Below, piece by piece: positions 23,759 through 36,000 of a stretch of 64,000 nt of DNA. The notes under the pieces are model-generated. The model worked only from the letters and a program-made list of their open reading frames with translations, was not told the origin of the DNA and searched no databases. The position numbers and the translations under genes are program-made. Position 1 is the stretch's first letter; every line of letters starts with the position of its first letter. The DNA lies in contig NC_080565.1 of assembly GCF_030253575.1 (NCBI RefSeq), forward strand, positions 10,442,501-10,506,500. The letters run 5' to 3'. This DNA comes from Rhododendron vialii (lineage: Eukaryota; Streptophyta; Magnoliopsida; Ericales; Ericaceae).

Positions 23759-24036
23759 AATAGCCGTTGGAGAAATGGGGAAAGGATTTGGGCAAAGAAA
23801 TGGGTAAAACCCATAATGGCGTTGGGAAAAGGATTGGAGAGTGTTTTTTGTGGTTTTTGCCCAAATTTTAAAAATTTGGGTAAGGGTTTGGGTAAAGGAT
23901 TGGAGAGAGTATTTTGATGGGTTCTTTATCCTTTGTTTTGAACACGACCAGCGCAAATGCGCACCTGACGAGCGGGTTCTCATTTCTTTGTCGCGACTCT
24001 CTCAGATCGATGCGCTCCATCGGTGTCTCCTCAACT
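23276..24036 (+). promoter_or_regulatory. probable promoter and 5' UTR of ARPC4
   Basis: From about 23420 the sequence becomes GC- and pyrimidine-rich, with a C run at about 23508-23527 and a (TC)n tract of about 39 bp near 23719-23757. This is usual for plant 5' leaders. Open frames on both strands here are low-complexity and match nothing known. The transcription start cannot be placed. Confidence 0.4.
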
Positions 24037-27000
24037 ATGGTAATATATCTACTTACTAATCTTTCTCGTTCTTTTCTCTGTTTCTTGTTTATTTAATTTG
24101 TGTTTGTATTATATCGTGTTGCCGAGAAAATTTTTGAGGGAAAGAAAAGACACTGACATGAATCGTCGATCCTTTACCGAATGAGGATGAACCTCCGTCC
24201 AGTGGAATTTACTGAATTTTATGTTTAATCTGGACAAAAGTGCGACTTGAATTGGCATCAAGGCCATTCCTGACTTTTTGGGGGTCTAAACCTAAGATTA
24301 AAGATGGAGCCCTTTTTGTCGGACTATCACAAGGAGTACCAAAGTGTTAGGGGCCCCTAAAATTCTCAAATTTTCAGAGGCCTAAAGTGGCTGCTGCACC
24401 TCGAGATTTAGCTCAGTGCCGGCTCTACCTCGAGATTTAGCTCAGTGCCGGCTCTGATAATTTAGGATTTTAACTGTAGTGGAGTATTACATTTTGCTTT
24501 TCCCTGAGAAGAGAGAAAATATTGCTACTTGTATTACTGTTTTCGCCTGAACCAAAATTGGACAATAATGGGTTTCCATATTTTTGGGGTATATTCATTT
24601 ATTCTTCAGGGACCTGTTTATCGAGAAGTATGCATTTGTTGAAACTAATGGGAGCTTACTAAAACTCTTTATATGGCATTCTTGATACATGTTTTTTTGT
24701 TTCTTGACTTACATTATTTAGGGTAATAAACTTTTCATGTGAATTACGAAAAGTAGTCATACAATTCTTGGATGATGCGGCTCAAAAAATAAAATAAAAT
24801 TCTTGGATGATCAATACAGCAGAAGGCTTATTTAGTGAAAGTAATTAGAGCTGAGTAAACATGTCTACTGTCCGTAGCTGCTAGGCCTCTCTTCAGTCGA
24901 ACAAGGGGTAAGACCTTCGGGAGACCTATGATGAGGCCTTCTCTCTGTTGCCATGAGCTGCTACACCCTCAATTTTGTTATAATGGCTCAGAATCAGGGC
25001 GGGCGACTCGAATTGGGGTCCTGTTATTTGTTTTGAAGGCCTTCCCTAGTCTTATTTAAAGGTTTGTACTGATTCTCTTAGTTGCATCTCTTTGGTCGGA
25101 GTTTCCGAGCAATGGCCCTCATTTTTGCGACACAACGAGTTCAAACCTCGGGAGACTGGGGAAGGGGTCTTTTGAGGATGTTCTGGCTCGCATTGGTTTT
25201 CCCATTGTTTAGGGACTCATCATGGTTTTGGTTTTGGTTTTGAGTTTGAGTTTCTCATCTCTAAGTCCTTCCCGCATATTGTGGGGCCTAGATTGTGTTT
25301 CTAGGTTGGATTTTGGTATCGTTTCTTCTCTGGCTTACAATTAGGTTGCTTTGACCTCTCGTGTTGTTTAGGCCCTATTCTTTTTGTAAGCCCATTTCGT
25401 GGACTGGATTTCCTTACCACTGGTTTCTCAGCTATGGTATGAAACATTTGCTAGTTCACTAGAGAGTTTTGTAGCGGCTTGGTTTCTGGGTTGGTGGTAT
25501 AGGTGGTAGATGGTCTTCTTTTCTTCTTACCTAGGGTATGCCTTGTATACTTTTAAGTTTTAATGCGTTGTATTTATATATCAACTGGTTACTTGTAAGA
25601 GAAAATGAAAATTCTTTCAGATACCTAATTTCATGTGATCTTCTCCTCTAAAGAAAAATAATTTTACAAGGCCTGGGATTACAACAATATTTTATTTGAA
25701 CTTTTTTGTGTGGTCAAGTTTTGATATTACCAGCAGTAATGTTAACTTTTGGACATTTTTTCAGGCAAACCCATTACGACTGTACTTGACTTGCATACGG
25801 AACACTCTTGAGGCTGCAATGTGTTTACAGGTGAAAATAGTTGATCACCTACTGGTGGCATTGTGAGAATAACAATGGAAGTATGAAAAGTCTGTTGTTG
25901 GTAATTCCTGATATATGTTTCTGTTATACATGTTCAAGTTGACAACTTATTGCAAGTGATCAGGTAATAACTGTTGTTTACTCTAGAATGCAGTATGCCT
26001 GGCAGACCTGTATTACTGACTAAAGCAGTCCAGTGTTTTTGTATTTGCAAATCAGCGAAAAAGATATGTTTTTTTCACATCTAGGACTCGGGGAATAGAC
26101 AACTGGGCCCCGTTTACGTACTGATGATTCTCCCATTTGCTCCTTGGTTGATATCCCTATTCCTTTTTACGGATCTTGAACTCTCGTCATAACTTCCTTG
26201 TCAATGAACTTGTCAAAACTTGTTTTCTGGTTTTGATAAGTAACTTTTGTGTTCAGACATTCTTTTTCACAACCGTGTAACAATCATTGAATTCAAGGCT
26301 ACCACTTAGTGCCTCCTGTGCTGTAAAAATGACTTTTGGATTGTATAGTTTTCAAATCATTTTCTAGAGGAAGATACTTATTCAGTTATCTGTGCCAGAC
26401 TCGTGAATTAAGTGGGGGAATCTTTCGTATTCATACATTTTGGTAGACATAGTTTGGGAGGCAGGGGAGGACCAACTTTGTCTTTGGGTGGATTGTGTAT
26501 TCAATGCTGAAATTTAGTGGGATATTGTATTCAGTTGTTACCCAATGAATCCTATTTATAATGAGTAGTCGATGAAGTTACATTAGTCAAAGAGGAGGCA
26601 TGTGGTTTCCTAAACAATTGTGTACAATGCATTTCATTCTGATGTTAAGGCTTATTGTTGTTACTCAGGATAATTTATTGCAAAAGCTAAGATGTAGGGT
26701 AGGAGTGAGAGGAACAGAATGAAGATGAACACAACCGATGTTACGTCAAGCCATAAGTTAGAAAAGCTAGTTCTGAATTTTTAAATTTTTGTAGCGATGC
26801 CTCCTCATGCCTGTTTTTGGTTCTATGCACCCATGAATCTGATTAGAATGAAGTTTATATTGCCTCATGGCCATATATGTTTAATTACTGCTCTAAAACT
26901 TCATTTGTGACAATTGTATAACGAATTCCACAACATTTCGCAATTAACCTCATGCTTCCGTATGGTGGGTGCAGAACTTCCCTTGTCAAGAAGTTGAAAG

Positions 27001-30000
27001 GCATAACAAACCAGAGGTTGAACTAAAGTACGTTTGCAATCATCTCTTTCATCGGTTTACTTGTTATCTCTTTTATTTATATTTTTTGCTTTCTGCAGTC
27101 TTTAAAAAATTCATTTCTCATCGTTTTCTTATGGAAAGCGTTGCAGCAAAAAGAAAATTCTGGTGCATATTCATTGTCTCAAGTGCTGAAAGTGTTCTCC
27201 AAAAACTCGGAATCTCCTTTTTTCCCTTTTAGAATCTGGAAGATGAAAAAAATAGCGTTCCTGAGCCATATTATCTGTGTGTCTGATTCTTTAACCTCAT
27301 CATCGTCATGTTAGGGCTATAAGCAATTACAACTTCTGAATTAAAACCTATTAGTTTCATCTGGTGATAGCCTTGAATTGTAGATAGTGATTTCAACCAG
27401 ACTAGTCTGGTGAGCTTCTGAAGTGATAATTCAACCGCTGATGCTCAGAATTAAATTTAATCATGAAAAATGAAAAATCGTGATTACTCATACAGACTAT
27501 GAAATCTTCATCCAGAAGGGCTAGACCAGGGGCAGATGGAAGGGGGTGCCAGGAGAGGCCCGGGCCCTGCACAACTCCCAATATTATCTTTAATTCTGCT
27601 AGTTTTTCAGGTTAATTTGAAAGTTTTATAAAATTGGCCCCTGCAAGTCCCTTGGTAAAAAAATTTCTTTAAGTTAGTATATGTATGTGTAGAAAAAACT
27701 CCAGATAAATTCTAAGTTATCAACAAGTTTTTGGTCGCCAGTGTAAAATAAAATGATGGCTACGCATATAAACACAGACTTAGATCTACCAAGTAGCAAT
27801 ATATAAACACCATATAATTTTTGTTATCATTGTAGAAATACACTCAGTCGGGCCCCAACAATGTACAAATCCTATGTCCGCTGCTGGGCTAGACCAAGGT
27901 TCTCTTCATTGTTTCTTGAGTACCACCAGATCAGACATGTGTTAGCTATTTAAGTTGTGTTATATTTATTTTGGGTTGCTTAAATCAGAACAACATTATT
28001 TTGTATAAGATTAATAAGACTCAGGGAAACAGAGTAGTGCGTTAGTGGATTTTAACTTTAGATGTGGAGTATCCTTCCTAGAGTGTGCCAGCCAGGCAGC
28101 CATGTCAGCATGATAACAGAGTTGCAGGCTCTGTCTACTATCGTGAGGAGTGTTTCTTATCTGAATGGTAAACCTTTGCAAATCTCTAAAAAGAAATTGA
28201 GTATATCGATATCTTCAACTTTACATAAATTCGTTGTTAAATGTAACATTGTCCAGTAAGATGACCCAGACATGCTGTTGGCTGATACCTCTGGTCAAAC
28301 TTTGAGTTTTGTTATATTGGTCCTCCCTTAGTATTGTTGAACTTTATTACTAGAGTGTATGTTATGGTTGTTGTCCGTCTTCTCTAGGCTAGCTGGAAAA
28401 CTATTCACCTCTTTTGTATTGTGATCAGTAACCAGATTTTACCAATTTATTGTTTTGTTCTCTCTTGAATCTCGGAAGAATTTGTCTTGATGACTCTCCC
28501 TCTGCACAACAGCATCTGTGTTTTATGTGGTCTTGATGACTCTCCTATTGTTGAACTTTATTACTAGAGTGTATGTAATGGTTGTAGTCTATCTTCTCTA
28601 GGCTAGCCGGAAAACTATTCACCTCTTTGTATTGTGATCAGTAACCAGATTTTACCAATTTATTGTTTTGTTCTCTCTTGAATCTCGGAAGAATTTGTCT
28701 TGATGACTTTGTGTTTTATGTGGTTTTGGATTTCCTCTATGTGTTGACTTTGGAAAAGCATTGGCAGTTCACTTACTTTTGTTGAGTTTTAGGTGGCAAT
28801 TTAAGCTTCAACTATTCGTAAAAATCTTAACAATACATGCTTTGAGTAATTTGGTACTTTCACATGAGATGCAAACTTATTGATTTAAGCACAAAAAATA
28901 AGTGATGAGAACTTACCCTAGGGTAGGATGTGTTTTTGTTGTTTCCCGGGTTATTGCAAGAAAACATGGCAGCATAACACATACAGTATTCTCGGACTAA
29001 GAAGCACAGATACAGGATACGGACACGATATGACATGGATACGCGGACACGTCATTTCTAAGAAAATTAGGACACAGACACGTCAGGGACACGTCAAATG
29101 TAAAGTGTATTTATATTATAGAGGTATGTTATGAATTCATATAAATGTCGAAGACATTTTAATGTGTCGTTAGCATGTTCCATGAGTGTTGGCGACATGT
29201 CCTAGAGTATCCACAATGTGTCTAAGTAAAAGAAATATAATAAAAACATTTGGACAAGTATTTAGACATATGCAATACGTGTCCATAGAGTGTCGTGTCC
29301 GTGACCGACACGTGTCAGACTATACATGAGGCTGCTAGACGTGTTTGTGCTTCTTAGTTCTCAGACATAACACGAAGAGAAATTTAAAATAGTAACAACA
29401 TAACACAGACTTAATTCAGAGATGTAGAGCACGAGCTTACAACAAGGGACTCCTCGTCAAGCTACTTTCTCCCGTTTTCTAATCGTCTTTGTACAAAATC
29501 AGAATAGAAAGCAACTTGAGGAAATTATGGCAACGTGTGGACATCTAGCCGAGCTTTGTCTTTTTGACCTCGAGCAGATGGATGAAGCGGAACACTTGGT
29601 ATATCGCTTGCCCCATCTGATGCCTTTTCTTGTATTCTCCACCGGCTTCGTCCCTTCGCCGTTTGAGAATACCTCGGCAAACTAACAAAGGATGGAACCA
29701 AAAGAAAGGGAATATTCTTTTCCAATAGTTGTTGAGTAGCCAGATCTTGAACCATCGGACAGGAATGGAACAGCAGGTGAACCCTCGATTGGTCTGAAAC
29801 AAAAAAGGTCTTGCCGTCGTACCCCTGCGTAATGGCGTTGTAAGATGTGTGGGCTGCTTCACCAGCATGAAGGCTGGGAAAGAGAGACATGCCAGCCCAG
29901 GCGAATTGGGTCTTTGCATTATGCAGTTTTTGCAATTATTTGTTTTGTAAAAGATATATGCTCTCTCCTTTTCCAAATACAATTGCAGTATGTGGTTTTC

Positions 30001-33000
30001 ATCTATATGTTCAACCTCAAGGACATATATGGATGCAGTATACAAGACCTCTTGCATCACATATGACTCCATATTTACTGTTTGTATTTCAGGACAAGCC
30101 CAGAACTGCTGCTAAATCCGGTAAGTATCTTTTTTTTTAAATGCTTTTTTGCATTTATCCAATTGATTGACATATTAAATTTTGTTTTGCTCAATATCCA
30201 TTGACCTGTTTCTGCGACAAATCGTCACAGCAAATTATTACTGTGGACAATGTATTGTATCAACTATCACGAGATGGTTGCTTTGTACAGAGGAGTGGTT
30301 TTCAATAAATGGGTTATTCTAACAGGCGCAACATGGCGCCGGGTAAAAGTACTATTTGCCGTAAATTACTACCAACTTTTCCTCTGAGTCTCTGACACAT
30401 GGGACTGAACCAATTAGCACATTCGGCACCCTTTGGGAAATACACCTTTAACCCATACCCTTCATTTTTCATTTCTTATTCAGTAATGCTACCCGCACAG
30501 ATTTTGTGCACAGATTTTTTGTGGGGCCCACTACGGGTCCCACACAAATAATCCGAGCCGTTCATTAAATGTAAAACATTTTTTCAAGGGCCCCGGCAAA
30601 AAATCAGCTCAATCCGATACTCATAGATGCTTGATTCAATCATTTAACTTTTCATTCGAATCTCAGGATAATGAAAAGTTAAATGATTGAATCAAACACT
30701 TATAGATATCGGATTGAGCTGATTTTTTTGCAGAGGCCTTTGAAAAAATGTTTTACATTTAATGAACGGCTCGGATTATTTGTGTGGGACCCGTAGTGGG
30801 CCCCACACAAAATCTGTGTGGGTAGCATTACTGTTTCTTATTTACCCCAATTTTCCTTCATCCTTTTCATTTCTTATTTACTTACACATATCGGATTGAA
30901 CTGATTTTTCACAGACCCGTTCATATATTTATTTTAAATTTATTGAATGGCTCGGATCATCTGTGTGGGACCCAGAGTGGGCCCCGCGGGTCCGTCGGTA
31001 CCCCGTAGGTTTCCACCTTGTCGGTACCAATATCAGGGTTCTAGAAAGTCCATGATGGGAAAAACAAGGACCAACAAGAGTATGAAAAGTTTAATATGTC
31101 GTAGGCTCTCACGTGTCATAAGTTTTTTGTCATTGGCTGCATCCTTGCTGTAAATCTTGATTTTATTGATAATCTGCATATTATTTATCCTGTTTTTGCT
31201 TCTTAATAGACATTGTACCTGTAAACATACAACTTTGAATCTATTAGAGCTGATGGTGTAGGTTAGCATTGGGTAATGGGTCTACTATTTCGGTGGTGTA
31301 GTTGCCTTCTTCAGGTGCTCAATCTATGTGGGACACTCACATGGAGAAATTTGGACAGATATGCAGGGTCAATGACCACCTCTCAATTGGCTTTGTGGAT
31401 TAGTTTTAACATCTGTAGAATTACCTTAGAATAAGTCACAGTACTTGGGTCTGAGTAGGTATCTCTTCCATCCTATGGTTTATATGGGAATAATTATTTC
31501 CATATTGCCGTACGTGTTAATGTTTGTGCTGTTCGAACGTCAAAACCGTCTCCCCATAGTGCGTCCCCGCTGGTCAAACTTTGATTTTTCTGTTTGATGC
31601 TTTGTTATTGTTGTTTCCTGAATTTGTGTTAGTTTAACTTGAATGACATGAATTATGGCACATTGTGAAGAGCAAAGGGTATATGCGCTTTTCATTTCTA
31701 TACCTATATTTCTTGGTCTTATTCTCATTCTGAAAAAGTACAATAGAATACTGCTATACTAGAGAAGATTTATTTTATTTATTTGTTAGGTAGGATATAC
31801 TGCTGTATTTTTATTTCCCCTCTCCCACCCCGACTATTAATTGTTAGAGCTTGTCCCATATTGGTTAAATATAACCTCCAAACCTAGTATATGAGCCTGG
31901 GTGGCATCTTCACTCATTGCCAATTGGTTTTGAGTTGGATGCTTTAACATGGTATCAGAGCTAGGTTTTTGGAGGCTTTTGGACAAGACTTTATGTCGTT
32001 GATGGTTGGTTTGCCCTTTGTTTGTCGTTGATAGTTAATTGTTGTCGTATGTGTTGAATCGTTTGTTTACCTCACCACTTGCAAGTCAGGGGTCGCATGT
32101 GCGGGGGAGTGTTAGAGTTTGTCCCACATTGGTTAAATTTATTCTCCAAACCTAGTATATGAGCCTGGGCGGCTTCTCCACTCATGGCCAATTGGTATTG
32201 AGTTGGATGCTTTAACATTAATTTCTAGCTATGTTCTACACTTGGTGTCCTTTCATCATGTATAATTCAGTATAGTTTTAAACGATTTGATCGTTTTACA
32301 TGGACCTCAACTAAGTTTTGATGATTTGTCTTTCAGGTTTTAATATGTCGAAATGAGGCCGAAAAATGCTTAATCGAAACATCTATAAATTCACTGCGCA
32401 TTAGCCTTAAGGTGAGCTAAAGTAGTTTATATTTGGATAAATTCTGAAGTTCTTGTTGTTGCTTATGGATGAATATAAAGTTTTGAGCCCACAATTCATT
32501 CATTTTCATATAACTTGCACTGTAGGCTACATGTCAGACTTGCCTTTGTAGTGTGCTGATATTTCACTTCCAACGATCACGAGTTTCTCTAACTTACCTT
32601 TGATGCATTCTGCTACTCATGCAATAGTGCTTAATGAGTCAATGGTCAATACTTAAAGTGTACTTTTTTTTTTTTTTTTTGGTAAACCAAGTGTACTTTC
32701 TCTTGATCTTTTTGTGTTACCTGGTTTGATTGACTTGTGATTGTTGACTACTTAGTTCAATTTTCCGTTTCTACTGCTATTCGGATCTAAATTGCTAAGT
32801 GGTGGTAGGCTGATAGAAGCTGGGAAGAAAGGCTATGAAAAGGAGAAAGCATTATGGGTTTCTTTTTTGGGTGATTTGAAAGCTTATAGATAGAAATGAA
32901 TGACTACTGGTTAGCTAATGTAATCAGCTAAGTTGGAGCCTCTATTACAAAATAAATGATCGACTATTGGTTATATAGGTATATTGGGGTTCTTGGCTGG

Positions 33001-36000
33001 TTGCTGGGATGAGAAATGGCATGCCAGAAATAAAGTTTAATACCCCTCCATCCCATAGTTTTAGTCCCTCGTTGGGAATCCAACTATTTAAGGAGGCATC
33101 ATCATTACACCTCAAATGATACAAGTTCTCAAAATTGCCCTTTATGGGGAGCTATTACTCTTACTCCACTTCAAAGACCAAGGTAAAATAGGAGATCTAT
33201 CGATGTTTTCTCTTTTACTTGTCAAAATAGACATGAATAAGGGGACATTCAAAAATGGAAAGGTGGTCTAAAATTGGGGGACAGAAGGAGTACTTTTTAA
33301 AGAGGCCTTGCGTGCAGTTTAAATTAGTTCGGTAAATATACCTTTACAGCTCTTAGGGAAATTGTTGTTTCTGGCATGCCATTGTGTCATTCTCAATGGC
33401 ATGCTGGAGAGTATATTTACATAAACCGTCTACTGTACAGAATTCTCCATCATTACTTTAGCCGAAACCTTCAATATGATATCCATTTTTCGCTCAACAT
33501 GTGCATCATAACTTGGTTGATGATTTGGTTCTGATCTAATAATCGAGATCTGATACATGGAGAGGTTCATTGACTTCGAGCTTTCTGGTCTGTAGTGTAC
33601 TAGAAACGGAACAGCTGTGTCACAAGTTATATGGCATATGTATTAGTTATTCACGCAACATTATCATTTATGTTTTATGCCTTTTTCCTTAACCATCACT
33701 TCTCAGAATTTACGACCTTTTGATATTATTCTTCTCTTTCCATATAGGTAAAACAAGCAGATGAACTGGAAAACATACTGACTAAAAAATTTCTTAGATT
33801 TTTGTCAATGCGGGCAGAAGCATTTCAAGTATTGAGGAGAAAACCAGTACAGGTATACACATTCTTCTTCTTCTTTTAGTTTTATAATATAATATCTCTG
33901 ACGGAATTTCATTTTGCCTGGCAGAAATCACATTTTTAATTGATTGTTGATATGCTCTGAAGTTGATGTAAGCATTTTAGAGTTACTTGAAGTCATTTCT
34001 GCAACACACTCTGAGAACTTTTTCCTGAACCTGTGAATCCTAAACCCCAAACCCTCATGTCCATGTTGTACTCATGATGTGACATAGCTGGTTAAAATTT
34101 CATGTGTTCACCTCTGCATTTTTTGATGGCTTCTCTGCAGCTCTCGTTTCTGTGTACCTGCCACTCATTAGAGGAAACAGTCATTGATGAAAAAAGCCCA
34201 TAAATTTCCATGACAGGCTTGGGCAGAAGGTAGAAAGCCTAAGACACCTTGATCTATACTACTAGGGTCCTTCCGTGGTAGAACCTGGTGAACCGGGCAT
34301 ACTTCCCAACCTTCTGTGGACCGTTGCATTTTAGCTACTTTTTGCATTGTGTGGATGTAACCGTTGTAAAATTGTTGGATTCTGTTAAAACATTTTTTCA
34401 AACCTGCTGTGTCATACTTTTCAGTGGTTTTAGGATGATTGTCATGATAGCGCATTTTTAAGATATTTAAGAAGCGCAGTACATTTATTTTTCTGGGGGG
34501 ATGCTCGTGCACTATTGAACAGAAGTTATGTACTTGAGAATTTTCCAGTTAGAATTGCTTCTTTATGCACGGCTTGTAGGTCTTCATAAAGTCAAATTGC
34601 AGTCAGAATGACCAATCGGCAGTCGTATACTTGTATCTGTCCTCTTTTTTAGACTATTTCTTTTGGAAGAATCAAATGATCTTTATAGATCATGTGTATG
34701 ATTTGATTGTCTATTTCTAGGCACTAACTGTTTTGTTGCTCAAGATTTTGATGGATGAGCATGTTCTACTGATACCTCTACTTTCTTTTTGTAATTATTG
34801 TGTTCTGGTTGATTCACTTTTCAGGGGTATGACATTAGCTTTCTTATTACTAACTACCACTGTGAGGAGATGCAGAAGCAGAAGCTCATAGATTTTATTG
34901 TGCAATTCATGGAGGCAAGACACTTATCGTATCTTAAAATTGCCATTTCTTTCTCGTACGCGCATGCATATGACTGGATGTTGATAGGATATCATATAAA
35001 TAGTCTTCTTTATTCACTCATCGAATGTAAATAGCTTGTTGACAGGACTTTTGTGCTAGCTCTAAGGTTCTTTTAGTGATTCTGTGAATACTAAAAACTG
35101 TCTCAATACTTATTTGCAAATGGACTTTGTACGCTACATCCTGTACTTAAGATGTCAATTTTTCATTTTTCGTATGATAGGTTATAACTTGTGGCACCTT
35201 AAACCTGCTCATTGCAAAAGAACATGGAGAACTAGGACAAAAGACTGAAGAGGAAAAACCTGTGTAATACCCAATAGTTAAAGGAAACACTCCAGCTTAA
35301 CCCGTTAAAAATGGTCCAAAATTGAAACCTACTAGGGCACTGAATCAAACAATGATCTTCGAGGACCAAAAAACCTCAATATCTCAGGTGCGGGTAAAAA
35401 AAGAGAGTGAGTTTGGAAGCAAGGGAATTCCAGACCGGGAAAAACATGTGTATGAAATAGCATCCATTGGTCAACAATCACCACATAATCCACCAACAAT
35501 TTCTTGTCCCTGGGCATGATGTTTCTGTGATTGCGAACATTATAGAAGCTTCATTTTATGCAAGGGGCGGGGCACTGTTATCTCCGTTGTTTCGAACATT
35601 GCGATTCCTTAAGGCTGGGTAGGCTGATTCCGTATGGCTGTGAATTGTGATTGAACTGTCTAGTTGTTTTCAATTTAGAAAGTTCATTAATCACATAGCA
35701 TGTGATTGCGTTACACAAATAACATGTGTTTCGCAACAAATAGTTGGTGTTCATAGAACTTAGAAGTATCCCCGCTAGGCTGTTTCTCTATTTGCATCAG
35801 GATCAAGATAATGGCCCACGATTAAGCCTGTCATTAGAATCACGATTTCTTACGTACTTTAATCCATTACATGCTACTTTGTCGATTTTGACCCTTGAGG
35901 ACAATATTTGTGGGTAATTATTTTAATCTAACTGGTGGTAAAATTGTTTAATATACTTTGTCCGATCAAATTTAACTTGTAGCACCTTCGTCTGAAATCT

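Noticed and set aside
23336..23864. Overlapping minus frames rich in Gly, Arg and Glu
   Set aside because: They arise from C- and CT-rich leader sequence; low complexity and no family match.
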